A stretch of 64,000 nt of DNA from Prostheceraeus crozeri (GCA_907163375.1 CAJQUW010005259.1:62001-126000); one strand, 5' to 3'; positions 42,301 to 55,393 are shown, numbered from the stretch's first letter. Notes: generated by a model not told the origin, from the sequence alone. Program-made: numbers and translations.

Positions 42301-45300
42301 TGTGCAGTTATTTATCACTATAGAGAACAGCACATCATCATGATATCAGTTGCAGCTGATTAATGTGATTTTGCCTGAGTTGTGGTCTACTGACCATTAT
42401 GTCATCCTGCCTTTATGAGAAACCTGTTTACCTAAGTTGATGAGTGCATAGAGTAAGTATATTAGGTAGAGAGGTAACTCCGCATTTATTAAATCCCCAA
42501 TGTGTATACACTTTCGATTTTATTAAATGAACTCAAGGGAGATACAGGTGGTATTGTCACCAAATGTGAGAATAAGAATATTCAGAAATATTCTTATCAG
42601 AAATATATCAAGAATATTCTTAAGCGTGATCATATCACAGGCAACCTGCCACTGGTAAGGCAAAATCACAGAATCAAAGACAATGATTTCAATTAACTTT
42701 GAAAGATGTAAATAGGTCCACATCACTATTCAGATTCAAGAAATGAAACATGAATTTAGTGATCGAATCATAAAATCATGCCGGTGAAAATTGAATTAAA
42801 AACTTGAAATTTCAGCCAAGAAAGCAAGAATGATATCGCGACTTTTTTATGAAGATTTCCATTATAACACGGTTCATGAAATTCCCTATATAATCAGCTT
42901 AATTTCCGCTTAGTTAGGATGCTTATTAGCAAATATTCATTCCTTTTGATATCCAACTTGTTTCATACTACTTATATAGGAGAGTCATCTCGGTAGTATA
43001 TAAATTAGCAAATTTGGACTATTTTCAAAAGTGCTCAAATAATTTTTTGGACCACGGGAACGTAATCTCCGCAAAAAACTGAATCTTTTGATATAAAAAT
43101 TTTCACTGTATACAGATACTTATCTAAGTCGACACTCTACCTACATATCCCTACTCTATTGATGAGTGTAATTTTTTGTGAGCAGTGTATTCAATCAAAA
43201 TAGAAAATAACGTTTGAAACAAAAATCTGTATATACTCGCAAAACCTTTCAGTTTTTTTAACCAAATATGATAACAATATATGTGCATATTTTTACCAAA
43301 ATACAAAATAAATTGCGTTTTCTGAACAGCTGCCACAGTGAGTATTTGTATGCGTGTGATAAACTAAGAATAACAAACAAACTGTCTGATAATGTCGAGT
43401 CAAGTCGACTCGACATTTTCGAGTACTTGCACGGCCCTAGACATTTCTGCATCCCCCGACCATTTTTCGACCCACTTGGCCTACCCGAGAAAAAAACTTA
43501 CCAACTTTACCAAATATTTGGTATTTACTTGGAAAATTTATAAGATTTGAATAGTTTAACAAGCGTTTTGGAAATTTAACAAATTTAGGAAATGTGTAAC
43601 ACTTGCCTAACAAATATTTGCTACATTTTGTATGTAAGTCGATATTAACGAATTTTGCGAAATTTAGAAAACGTTTATCAAATGCCTAGGTAATATTTGT
43701 TTGGTTATCCAAACAAATGATTTTTTTGCATTTACTAAGTTTGATGAAAGAAAAATCTTGCAATAGGCAGGATCCGCTTATGAGTAACTGTCGTAAAAGG
43801 CGGTTTTAATTGCATGGTGATTTCAATGTGCGGTAACTTCACCCGTACAATTTTTTGAACTCATGCATATCACAAGGATGATCATCAGCTCTCATAAAAT
43901 CTGATTACAATCATCTCTCAATAAAATAGAAATGCAACGTCACAGGAAATACCCAATAATAAAGTCTGTACTATATCACAGTTTTGCGTCGTTGATAACT
44001 GGCTGATTTTTTTGCCATCAAACTTAATTAAATGATTGAATAATGGAATAATTGTCAGGAAACTGTTGATATTTTCTATGATGGCACCAACAATTTCTTT
44101 AAAATCTTAAAGAGAGTGCATTATGTCATTTCCATGGATATCGACATATGAAACATGTGGGCCTGAAATGTGCATGTCTACTATTATTTCGAGTATTTTA
44201 TATATGCCCATTTATATTTGATGAAATTGTGTGTATAAAATAAATATTCAGGTGACTTCATCACTACTCTCTCTCTCTCTTTCTCACTCACTCACTCGTT
44301 CCCCTTTTCTTCTTCTTCTACTCATTTTTCATCAACTTTCACATTCACTACATGTACAATGTAGCTACAATAGCAACAACATCAGTCATATATTTTCATT
44401 ATTAAGGGAGCCTAAGCAGTTCTATCGGCACACATTTTGCTTCTCAAATTAAAGCATTTATTGAAGTTTCTAAGTTCCATACCGTGCCCATCAGCAAATC
44501 GACTTTGATCAGTTTGCTCGTGTGTTCGCTAAATTACTTAGCTAGTAATTTGCAAAACTTATGATATTAAATCAGTATGCAACTGACCAAACAATTACAT
44601 AAGCATCTCGCTCAGTCTGCGTAATCATATCTCGCTTCTATAACTTTCCGTCACTATATTAAGGAAATTCGCCACGCGCACGCAGCTGAGGAAGTTCGTT
44701 CACATTGTTGGCAGCCTGGTCGTGGCCGCATTCGGGAGCCATGAGCGGTCGATAATATTCTCTAGCTGCGCTGTGACTCATCGTCCCTGCTTAATAATTA
44801 TTATCCGCCCATCACGTGGAACAGACAGCTGCGCAAGGCGCAGTAGCTTGTGCACTCTTCGCTCTCGTGTCGAACGCGTGTTTACGTTAACTGCTTAATA
44901 TTACAAAAGTCAGCGCATCAAGAGGATATTTCTACTTACACACCTTTATTTATTCATCGTCGGTTTGTGATTGTCTACGTTTTTTCATCATCTTGCTTAG
45001 CTATCATGCACAAAATGGAGCACAACTCGAAAATGAACACTCGCATGTAGTCAGTGAGTTCTTCCAGTCAATGAAGCCATCAAGTTCCTTTGATTTTTGC
45101 ATCAGAATTAAAAATGCACCTCTTGGATCAAACTACAGAAAAATGGTAAGCTTCTAAATGTTTCTGAATTTATTTTGTCAACTTGGTTTCAGCATTTAAC
45201 TGCAAGTCTAGGTACATGTATTTGGAAATCCCGAAAACAAAATCAAAGGAGAGATTTGGTCATGGATTTGGGTTTATTGACCATGAACACGTAGAGACAT

Positions 45301-45458
45301 TTCTATTATTGACTACTGCTATATCTGCTCTTAATTTTACAAATACTAAAGAGCTACTAGCGTCATACTTAATTTACTGATAACAAAATATCTCAATTCC
45401 TCTTAGTTCCTCATAGCAGACATTTCACATTTTAGGAGTCCTACCAATACTTTGAATT
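39346..45458. other. Host DNA, no gene seen
   Basis: AT-rich sequence with no supportable gene. It includes a pyrimidine-rich microsatellite at about 44266-44330 (CT and CTCA units). Repetitive AAATATTTGG-like words occur at 43500-43700 and are treated in the findings. Confidence 0.5.
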
Positions 45459-45584
45459 CATTTGTGTAATCGAAAACCCAAGTAAAGCGATGTGTTTCTT
45501 GATAGCTATAATATTTATTTATATATAAATATTATAGCTATCAAGAAACACATCGTTTTACTTGGGTTTTCCATCACACAAATG
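45459..45584. repeat. 126-bp foldback inverted repeat
   Basis: CATTTGTGT...GAAAACCCAAGTAAA runs to a centre near 45521 and returns as its reverse complement (TTTACTTGGGTTTTC...ACACAAATG) with only a few mismatches. The arms are about 60 bp and the loop is a few A/T bases. This is the form of a small foldback/MITE or a recent inverted duplication. No target duplication is certain. Confidence 0.9.
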
Positions 45585-48500
45585 ATGTCACATGCCCAAG
45601 GCTTATTCACTTTGAATTTAATATGAGAATGTGCATGTATATCAGTTTTCACGACGACGTTTCTCGTTGAAAATTCGATCAAAAGTTGATTGTGTCGTCA
45701 AAAGAATCATAATCAAATTGGAATATGTTGAAATGGTAATATATTGTTTTCAAATTCGTAATTTCTGATTGCTTACATTGTAGCTATCGCCTGTAGCTAC
45801 CGCCTATGATATTCAATTAATTTTTTCAGAATTGCCACATTTTAGAAAATGGTATCAATTTGACATTTCGAGTAGTTTAAGAAAAATGATCAAGCACACA
45901 AAAGGCATAGATGCTATACGACAGACTGCACGTTGTTGGCTACATACACACTGTAATAAAGATCAGTCATGCGTTGCAGTCCAACAACAGGTTTAGTTTT
46001 GCAAAATCAATAATTTTTCATGCTTTACGTTAAATATAAAACAATCAAAGTACAAACTCATTGCTACTCTTTTATTCAATTTGTGTTTACTTATTACAAA
46101 TTATGCTTCGCACTTTTCAATATCATCGTAGGCCTAGCTATTATGGTCACATGTTAGTTGTAGGCCCACCATGAGTTACCTGTAGAGATGCTGTCATATA
46201 AGCGGTAGACAAGATGACATTATGTGTGTATGTGTTTGCAGATTGTGATTTTAAACAAATTGTTTAAAATAAAATAAAATATCAAAATAAAATTACATGT
46301 GCGGTATTAAATACTATAATAAAAATTCAAGCATTCCTGAATATCTTCATCGCATGAACGGTTGATAAGCAGTCGGTAATAGGCTACATCTCGGTAAGGC
46401 TCTGTTTTAATTTGCAGATTGCATTTTTTGTAAAAACAGTTACCGGTACTTGAATATCAAAATAAAATTATTGATAAATACTAAGAGTATTGATTAAAAA
46501 AATAATTGATAAATTGTTAATGATCACAATTCAACCACTCTTGAATATCTTCATTTGCTATCAAAATCCCTAAGAATATCGCTTCCCACATTGTCAGAGA
46601 TGAAATAATCCAAAAGCAGTTTTCTTAATAGTCTCTACTGTAACACCTAAAATTACTATAAATGATTTATCTTCTGAACTTTGAGTAAGCCTACCCATAG
46701 AATGTTAATTAAGATCCGTTAAGTTTGATAATTCTGCTCTGCACATCAGCACAAGATTTGTCTTCTTTTTTACAGGTGTTGATTGCTGAGGCTGTGTATC
46801 TGTCCATCGATGACTCAATACCTGACCTACATTCGGCTGCTTTTCCGTCTTGTCTTGTGAGCTAATTAACCCCGAAAACTACTGGAATTATTCTTTATCC
46901 ATAAGTCTCTCATACTCGCAACGTCCCAGCGATCGTCAGATTTGGACAACCGTGTTGTGGTCCAACCGCGAAGATGTTTTTTTCAGTGACCTCGTATCAT
47001 CGCTTCAAACTTCATTTGGTAGTGACTGTTTCTCCGTTGAACTGTAAATTTTTCGTGATATCACCTCTATTCTTAAAAATGGAACTGATAACGGCGCGAC
47101 GGTGTTTGACTCGAAATGACAGTGTTTCAGATGAAGTGAAATGCGTATTCGGGCTGTGGGCATGCTTTCTGGTTGGAAGGATTTTCAAATGAAGAATGAT
47201 CAAATCCGGATAGAGAAATTTCCTTTATGTTGATAAAAGTGATATTCATAAAAATTATTTGTATCGGATCGTTCGATGTGTGCTACTATATAAAACTCTG
47301 TTCATTTTCCAAATACGTATGAAAAATTGTATTTTTGAAGGATATCCATTCCTTCTGCTGTTTACTTTGGGGAGCAGGGCTCAGTTTTTGTAATCTCTAT
47401 GAATGTTATCGTACAAAGCATAATTTTAGCAAGATCAGTCATTTTATTCTAGTCATGCAGTTTTATATGCCGTACGGATTTTGAACGATTTTGAGCATGA
47501 ATAATTCGAGCAGAGCGTTTTACTAGCTATCTTTTTGCCGAATTATGATTGTTTTGGTTTTCTATTTGATAAATATAAAACATTTCATACAAGAAGATAT
47601 TTTTCATGAATTCAAATTTGCAAATGTTTCGTAATCGCCTATGAAGTAGGATAAAATTTGCTTATTATTTGCTTAACATATTATAAAAGCTAGAAATAAT
47701 TTGCTAAATGTTTTGTAAAAGTTTGGAAAATTTACAAAATATTTACTAAACATTTCGTAAAAGTTCAGAGAATTTGCCAAATATTTTGTGGAAGTTTGCT
47801 AAATATTTAGTAAAAGTTTAGGAAATGTACTAGGTTTGATAAATATTTCTTAAATATTTCTTAAATGTTTAGGACTTTAATGCCAAGTACTTGGTAAGTA
47901 TCTGTTAAACTGACAACGGTAATTTTACTCGGGTATCTATCATACTTCTACTGATTCAATTGAGCTAAAGCAGCACATGCAGATTCACTGTCAAAAATGG
48001 TGATTTTATATGGGCATGAGCGGTTGATATATCCTCAGCACAAAAAGTAAAATAGAAAAATATGGCTCCCTATTTCACTGGCCTCTCAAGGGTTCTCCTC
48101 GAATGTGGATGAGGTCCGGGAATTTAATCAACGATGAAAGAGGCTACCCAAGTGCCTAAACGATTTCAAAGAGGGGGGTAAGCACGCATCTCCAAGGTGA
48201 AGATTGGGATCGCTAAAGGCTACCTCGCTAGCTGGACGGAGTAGGTGCTTACAGTGGCAGAGGTCAACATGAAACATCCCCCGACAGTCCACCAGGATTG
48301 CAAAGGGATTGCAGTCATGAGCTGATTGATGGCTGCTTCTGCTGTTACGATCCCGCAGAAAGGGTCTTAATTTTCAAGATGCTTGATTAGTGAGAAGGCA
48401 AGGTGGCCCTTAGGGGGATCGATGATGCGTTCACGGAGTCTCACAGTGGCTTGCAGTCAGGAACGAGAGTAGCTACGAGTCAAGCACCAGCAAGGATCAC

Positions 48501-50815
48501 CAGTTTCCCTCCTGCGAGTCAGTGAGGTCAGGAACTATTGGCAGCAGGAACAGCGCGCGTTCGTTCTGCGCGTACAGAACCAGAAGCGGTTGTTTAGTGC
48601 GCCAAATAAAAAATCGACAGCGCGTGGCAGTGTCTTGTCTTTGCGATAATGGTCAACCCGCAAGCACGGCGTTAGTGGCAATGGCGACTCCCACGCGATC
48701 AATGGATCAACGGAGAGATGGATCAAAGGCACTGTGTTCATTTTGAAGACATGCACACCGAGCATGCACATTTTGAGGCTTATCAGATCCTACTAATGTT
48801 GATGAATACATCACAGTACAGGGCATTCTGCCTGGAAAATTCTAATAGTGCCATTGAATTTGAAGCAGACCTACATACGCCCTATGTCTACCTTTAATTT
48901 TATTTTGCCAATACATGCAAGTGAATCTCATCACACTTCACCCGTGCGTGTCTTTGATAGTTAGCCCAATGGAAATCTGTAAAACGCGATGGCCCGATGG
49001 AAACGGAAATTATATAATGCTGCATATTTAACAAAAGATTGTAAAAAAGCAATGACCAAAGTACTAAGGCAGTGGCGGACGAATCGTCGGGTTTTCGATT
49101 GGTTCTTTTCATATCAAAGGAACATCGAAGGTCAACCTGTAAAGGAAAGAAAGCACCTGAGCACATTAGGAAGTGTAGACATTAGATTCGAAGCAGTGTC
49201 ACTGCTATCTACTCATACAAACTACTGTAACAAGGTCAACATCTCCAGTCAGCAGTACCGGGTACTTCGGGTTGATACTTCGGGCAGCAGTACTTCGGGT
49301 TGATCGCTGGTCGCTGGAATGCTAAGATGGCCTGCATCTTAGCAAGAGGAGCAACATCAGGACCGGTTACGCACTACGCAGTATTCGCTATGAGATTCCA
49401 AAATTCTGAGGTCAAGTGAATTGATATTTCGTGACCTGTATTGATTTATCATGGAATTGAATTACCTATTTTTTGTCACTTTTCACTTTATTCGTTCTCA
49501 ACATCAAGAAATGCTGAAAGAATTTTATGATGTAGCCGTCCTTCTCAAAAGGCTTCATTCTCATGAAAAGTGTACTTGAAATTACCAGTTCAAGCTGATC
49601 AATTTGCTATTCTCATCAAATCGTCAATGGAACTCGTGTATTGTTGATCTTGTAATATTTAACTGGTACTATGGTATTATCTAACGAATTGGTTTGATAG
49701 CAGAAATGCGCAGTGAAGTGAAGGATGGAATCAAATATATCATCGAAATAATTAGATCTATATATTTTGCATCAAGTTGGTGACTGACATTTACATGTAC
49801 AATGCATGTGTATACTCAATGGATTACTTCAATTCATCGGGATATCATGAATAATGTCCACTTTGAAGTCAATGGCAACAACCATGTTCATAAAAATCTC
49901 AAAGATAAAGGTACCTAATATACTAGACCGATGCAGCTTTATGTTAAAACTAAATGCATCTGCATACATATGCTGCTACTCAATTTGTTTGAAAAAGTAT
50001 TATGAAATGAAGCATTAACACTGTATTATTTTAGCGAGACTGGTAATGGGATAATATATTGCTTTAGATATTACATGCTGCAATAGCATCATAAGCCTGA
50101 TGAACTACTCGTTTATTTGAAACTTCAAAGTGGACAGTATTTCATTCAAGAATAAATTTGTCGTGTTTTTGATTTCACCTGGTGTGAAAAATAGTTAAAT
50201 CGGATTTCATCGACAATAAGTCTACAAAAAATAATGTTTATTGTAAGATTAATCTATCACTTGTGTACTTAGAAACTGATGCATCGACTCAGCAAAAAGT
50301 ATATAACAAAAATAGAATAATCGAAATAATTGAAGAATACAAAAATAGAATAATTGAAGGTTGTAGTGAAGAAAATATAAGAATCACAAAGTAATTCTTC
50401 AGCATCAAATTTTAAAGTAACGCACGCCGGTTTCAACATACCGGTAACATAGAATAGAAAAACTTATAAGAACTGATAATCAACGAATCCGAATAAAGAA
50501 ATTGCCTACAAAAAGGAAAGGGGTGCCTCCAATCTAGGCTGCCAACATAATATTTTTTAACTCCTGCGCCACCCTATGAGCCGGCTACAAGGGTGAAGCT
50601 TTTGCGGGTTTTTCGAATTTCATTTGTCAAGATTTAATAGTTGGTAGCCCTAACAGCTGTATTACTATTCACCATATTGTAATGGACATGTTGCCCTTTA
50701 CTCGAATAATTTGACCAAAAATTGAAGACCTGTTAAGATTTGAAGCTGTTCAAGATCAAATTCCATTTTTTTCCATGGGGTGAATGCTCACTGACCTGAT
50801 GATGATATCGTTTCC
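45585..50815. other. Host DNA, no gene seen
   Basis: AT-rich, with a less AT-rich part at about 48100-48760 that holds no frame or domain I recognise. Degenerate AAATATTT-GTAAAAGTTT words fill about 47580-47880. Confidence 0.5.
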
Positions 50816-50823
50816 CTTGACAT

Positions 50824-51525
50824 CAGGGATGCGGAGTCCTATCATTTTGATAGGACTCCGACTCCGGGTAACAAGTATATAAAACCTACATCATAGATCA
50901 CTATAGGCTTGCCTGAACCTATTTTTAGTAATCATTGTTGTATCAATTATCAATCATTTTCGAAGAAAGTTTATCGAATGTCGCTTTACGTTGGATGCAT
51001 TCGACTCGGCTCCTCCCATCTTGTTGATTTGTGCTTTACAAGGTTTTTCTCCAGTCTCTACCATAGGCAGGAAAATCTCCCATCCTTCTCCAACAAATAT
51101 GAGTTCACTTTCGATTTTAATATGCACTTTAGAGGAGCCATCACACACGATTAACGTGAGGGTAAGAGGTAATGTTCTCAAACAAACTAGTATTTCATTT
51201 TTGTCTTTGATGTGACCTTTGGTGTGTGTGTGATCGAGGCTAGGAAAGCTTGTCTTCTCTACTAAATCACCGAGTGAAAAGACAATCCTTATTTCACTAT
51301 CACGGTTCATTCCCTCAACTATTACAAGCCGTGCATGGATCAGTTTCTCTGTACTTTTGTTTGACGGAGAAAGTTGACATCAAGACAGTGACAGCTATGC
51401 ACGAGGATAAATATTTTGTTTGTATTATATTTCGGGTCTAGTTATAGGCCGAAGTCCTATCATTTGATAGGACTCCGAATACAGCAAAAATGATAGGATT
51501 CCGGGAATCCGAATCCACATCCCTG
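50824..51525. mobile_element. Non-autonomous hAT-like element, 702 bp
   Basis: Ends CAGGGATG and CATCCCTG form short inverted repeats. The 8-bp duplication CTTGACAT flanks it (50816-50823 and 51526-51533). Each end carries a longer inner palindrome built on GGAGTCCTATCA and TGATAGGACTCC, so the element can fold at both ends. No transposase is encoded; the short open frames inside look fortuitous. Confidence 0.92.
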
Positions 51526-51771
51526 CTTGACATAGATGAACAGTTCCCTTTTAAAATATATAATAAATAAGGATATTCCCCCCCATAGAAATGAATTACT
51601 TCCATGAATAGTTAGTGATTTGATATTTATTTATTTCCTAATTGCTGTGAGATAGAAAATTAGTAATTTTCAGACCTTTAGCAAGCTGTATATAGCAATC
51701 ATTTTCTAAATGTCGGATTTTTTGAAAGCAAATCTATGCAGAAATTTCGTTGCAATTTCCAGTAGTATATA

Positions 51772-51835
51772 GTGTGACATCCGGCGCGACGCTTCGCTTC
51801 GCTTTGCTTCGCTTCGCTTGCGCCGGATGTCACAC
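51772..51835. repeat. Large terminal hairpin of element 2
   Basis: A 16-bp perfect stem GTGTGACATCCGGCGC / GCGCCGGATGTCACAC encloses a 32-base loop made of GCTTC-type repeats. It is far more GC-rich than its surroundings and sits at the presumed left terminus. Confidence 0.9.
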
Positions 51836-51839
51836 TTTT

Positions 51840-52190
51840 GCGGGTTTTTTCAAAATTTTCAAAAAATCAAAATTTTAAAATTTAGGTAGACTTCAAATTT
51901 CACGTGGCCGAAGGCCGAAGGGCGAAAATTTAGGTAGTGACAAATTTTCAAAAAAATCAAAATTTCAAAAATTTAGGCGGTCTCAAAATATCACGTAATC
52001 GAAAATTTAGGCGTTCTCAAAATATCACGTGTATGAAAATTTAGGCGGTCTTAAAATATCACGTAATCTAAAAAATATCACGTGGTCGAAAAATATCACG
52101 TAGCCGAAGATCGAAAATGTAGGCAGATGAAAATCTAGATAGCCCAAAAAATATCACGTTGTCCTAATATACCAGAAGATTGTATTCAAA
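51840..52190. repeat. Subterminal repeats of element 2
   Basis: Degenerate tandem units containing AAAATTTAGGCGGTC and AAAATATCACGTAATCG, each about 30-36 bp, occur roughly eight times. They lie at the place held by palindrome-rich repeats in the terminal repeat of element 1, though the sequences differ. No gene is present. Confidence 0.8.
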
Positions 52191-52204
52191 ATATTTCTTT
52201 AAAA

Positions 52205-52315
52205 ATGGAAACCTCAACAGGGGAAGCCTCAGAAATGGAAGGAACTTCGGCGGGGACGGCGACGGCAACGGCGACGACGAAAATTGAAGAAGCCTCAGAA
52301 ATAGAAGGAATCTGA
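52205..52315 (+). CDS. Short Glu/Thr/Ala-rich open frame
   Basis: 36 codons, MET-S-T-G-E-A-S-E-M-E... with a run of alternating Ala/Thr. The leader (ATATTTCTTTAAAAATGGAA) closely resembles that of the membrane gene in element 1, and the EASEME units parallel its MEETK units, so this is probably the surviving 5' end of that gene. It is too short to call a real product. Confidence 0.4.
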   Translation: METSTGEASEMEGTSAGTATATATTKIEEASEIEGI

Positions 52316-52404
52316 GTGATCTGATGTCCATTCATTCTCTTTGTTGATCCGTGAAAAAATTATTTTTTATTTCCATGACATATATATCTTTTATTGTTTA
52401 AAAA

Positions 52405-53292
52405 ATGATGTTACCAAATGTTGGTGGAGGTGCATATATCCCGAATAATCGTGAATTAGAAATAGAGATAGAAAATTATATCATGAAAACTGGAGACGTT
52501 TTATCTGGTCCATTGCATCTTCCTATTCTTCCGCAACAAAATACAGAGTTAACAAATAAACAATATGTTGATACACAAATCAATGATTTAAAGAAAAAAT
52601 ATATAAACGATGTTTTGGTTCCACTGATGAATGAATTAAAGTTGCTTAAACTAAATGACAAATCATTAAACGAAAAATTATCAAAACTTGATAAAAAGGA
52701 TAGAGAGCTAGAAGCAGATATAGCAAAACTTTTTAAAAAGATTTCAGAACAATCAAAAATTTTAATATTACTTTCTTTAAATTTAAAATCTGCTATAATT
52801 AAAAATAAACATCAGATACAACTATTGAAAGAACAATTAGAAGATGAAATAGAAAAACTACCTGAAAGAATTAAAAAAAATTTAAAGCAGTTACAAACTA
52901 CATTCCAAAAAAGTGTTGATGAATTGAGTTCTAAAATTACTCAACAAATGAAAAAGATGAATAGAATAATAAATGAAGTAAACTCACTTAATCAAAAAGT
53001 TGATGAAATGAAAAATCTTAAAATCAATCTAGAAAATGAATTAAAGAAAAATTTACAAGAAAACTCTAAAGAAAATAAAGAACAGCTAGATTCTCTTAAA
53101 AGACAATTAGATGTTCTTAAAATTAAGTTAAATGCACTTAAAACGGCATTGAAGATTAATCAGCAGAAAATGCAAGTTAATAGAAAAGAAATTAAAGTAC
53201 ATCACACGCTGCTTGACGCAATAGATAAAGTGCAACAATCAATTAATGAAGTTATCTCGAAGTTGTTGTCCATTCACAAACGTAAATCTTGA
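52405..53292 (+). CDS. Coiled-coil fibre-like protein, element 2 copy
   Basis: 295 residues, open, same length as the copy at 7538-8425 with 12 substitutions and no indel. The tail-fibre-like motif (KTGDVLSGPLHL ... NKQYVDTQI) and the heptad coiled coil are preserved. Being the only intact gene of the shared block besides INT, it suggests recent divergence of the two elements. Confidence 0.78.
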   Translation: MMLPNVGGGAYIPNNRELEIEIENYIMKTGDVLSGPLHLPILPQQNTELTNKQYVDTQINDLKKKYINDVLVPLMNELKLLKLNDKSLNEKLSKLDKKDRELEADIAKLFKKISEQSKILILLSLNLKSAIIKNKHQIQLLKEQLEDEIEKLPERIKKNLKQLQTTFQKSVDELSSKITQQMKKMNRIINEVNSLNQKVDEMKNLKINLENELKKNLQENSKENKEQLDSLKRQLDVLKIKLNALKTALKINQQKMQVNRKEIKVHHTLLDAIDKVQQSINEVISKLLSIHKRKS

Positions 53293-53294
53293 TC

Positions 53295-53334
53295 GACGAA
53301 GTCTTGGGTTTCTAACCTATCGGAGCGAAGCTCC
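53295..53334. repeat. Mini-hairpins after the fibre-like gene
   Basis: GAC-GAA-GTC (53295-53303) and GGAGC-GAA-GCTCC (53322-53334). The corresponding place in element 1 holds a longer array (7449-7535), so the number and sequence of hairpins has changed since the copies separated. Confidence 0.85.
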
Positions 53335-53421
53335 TGAGGTTATTACCTTATCATAAACGTAAATCTTAGCGCAAATATTAACATAAATATTTTTCCCAAA
53401 AGTCAAATTTAATCTTAAAAA

Positions 53422-53990
53422 ATGCCTATAATTTATAAACACAATCTTAAACATTTTGCTTCAAATAAAAAAATTGCTTATGAACCATCTATGAAATCTG
53501 TTTACCATTATGACAGTGTAGAAACAATCGGAACACAAAAGTTCCTAGGCACCGCAGGTGCCGTTCAAAAAGAATGGGCTGGTATCTTTTCTGGTATTGC
53601 AAGTATCGTTAACTTAATTAAAAATAATAAAGATTTGATTACATCTGCTGCAAAAGGAGCAGCTGCTATAGGTAGTACAGCTAGTGCCATATCAAATGCT
53701 GTTAAGTCTCAAAACGAATTAAAACAACTGGAAACTATTCGTAAACTTAAGAATGACTCTGAAGAACTAAAAAATTAAAAAAACTTTCTGAGGAAACAAA
53801 AAACAAAATTGCTAACATAGCTGTGGGGGGTGAAACCTTGAGGAGCGGAGCTCCGTCTGATAGTAAACAGGAGAAGAAATCAGGCGTAGCCATAGAACGT
53901 TCAATTGAAGAAATAAGAGGTAATGGTGTTAACAACAACCTTCGGTCTAACCAGCAAAGCTGTAGCGGAGCTGGTCTAGCGAAATTCTAA
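53422..53990 (+). pseudogene. Amphipathic virion-like protein, element 2 copy, frameshifted
   Basis: Collinear with 6893-7402. The frame from ATG 53422 breaks near 53776 where one base is missing from a T/A run, and the rest is readable in another frame to the stop at 53988-53990. Relative to element 1 it contains extra hairpin DNA at 53548-53562 (GGCACC-GCA-GGTGCC) and, near the C-terminus, GGC-GTA-GCC (53883-53891) and CAGC-AAA-GCTG (53952-53962). Confidence 0.75.
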
Positions 53991-54057
53991 AATTATATTT
54001 TAGTAAAATTTTTTCTGTCTGTGAGAAAAACAAAAAGTCAAATTATTTTTTATAAAA

Positions 54058-55393
54058 ATGTCTTCGCTTATCGAAAATAAATTTAGATTAGACGATCCTC
54101 CGTTCGTCAGTTGCAATCAAAAAAAGAATGACTATATAAGAGTTGCTATGAATCCCGGATCTTCTAGTATAGTAAATACTGGAGGAGATTTAATCTTTGA
54201 AGTTGATAATCAGCAAAGTTATATATATTTACCTGGTTCCTTTTTACACTATGAATATTCTTTATATAGTGATGCCAATTTTACAACACCATTACGAGAT
54301 ACCGATAATATTGCATTAGAGAATAATTTTTTTCCAAGATTATTTACACAAATGCGTTTAGATGTTGCAACTCAAAATATAGAAACAATAAGTGATTCTC
54401 CAGGTGTAATTGATACAATGCTTAGATTTGTAACAATTGGTGAAAATAATAAAAAGCATGAAATCGAAGGTTGGTTTCCTGATACTAATGATGGTATAAT
54501 TATAGATGATTTAACTCACGCTGGAACAGATGCAGCAGGAATTGCGAAAGATGTAGAAAATATTGCAAATCATTTAAATAAAACAAAAAATAGTGCATAT
54601 AAAGAAAGACCTGAATTTAACAAGAAAAGTAAACAGGCAGTAAATTGGGTCATTGTCTCCATTATTCGGATATTTAGATTATGATAAAATATCATATCAA
54701 TTAAAATTTAAGTTAATAATTCATCGTACAGCAAATAATGAATTAATCTTTTTTGGTAAGACTGGAAAAAAAGCATATTTAAAAATTGATAGACTTGAAT
54801 GGTGGATTAAGCATATTACTCCTAGTTTAGAGGTTGAAACAGCTATTGCAAAAAGATTAAATACTAACAAACCAATTCCAGTAAATTTTCTAAAGCGTAC
54901 TGCGAGTTCTGTCACTTTTTCCGAACAAAGACTTAACTGGCATTTTGCTAGAACTTCGAATACACCAAGATATCTATTACTAACATTTCAAAGAAATAAT
55001 TCTCCAAGTTTTGATAAGAACAACAATCTTTTTCATATTAATACAATTCGAAGTTTACAAGTTGCTTTAAATCAAACCCGATATCCAATTGATCCATTAA
55101 GATTCGATGATACCAATAATCAATTTATGGAAGGATATGATTCTTATCGAAATCTTTGTATAGAATTTGGAGTTGAACCACAATTAACTCCTGGAGATTG
55201 GAGACATTTATATCCAATTTTCTGTTTCGATTTAAGTGCACAATCAGAAGATATTATTAAAAATGGTTGTGATGTAACCATTAATATTGAAAAAAAAGAT
55301 TCCACAACTTCATTGATGGCTTATGGTTTATTGCTAGAAGATGTAAAATATTCTATTGAAATTCTTAATGGAAAGATGGCTAGGATCGGTTAA
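54058..55393 (+). pseudogene. Major capsid protein, element 2 copy, frameshifted
   Basis: Matches the element 1 capsid protein from end to end. The frame from ATG 54058 is left near 54646-54650, where one additional G follows AATTGG, and continues in the next frame to 55393. Outside that point the sequence is highly conserved, so either the break is recent or it is a consensus error in the assembly. Confidence 0.85.

Noticed and set aside
41628-43441. Possible hAT element with ends CAGGGCCCTGC and GCACGGCCCTA
   Set aside because: Ends match only loosely and no 8-bp duplication is present on the two sides; no transposase inside.
48100-48760. Less AT-rich island as a possible gene or RNA
   Set aside because: No long frame, no domain, and no fold or promoter I can support.
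49068-49080. CAGTGGCGGACG, like a hAT terminus
   Set aside because: No partner end or target duplication found nearby; probably a relic or chance.
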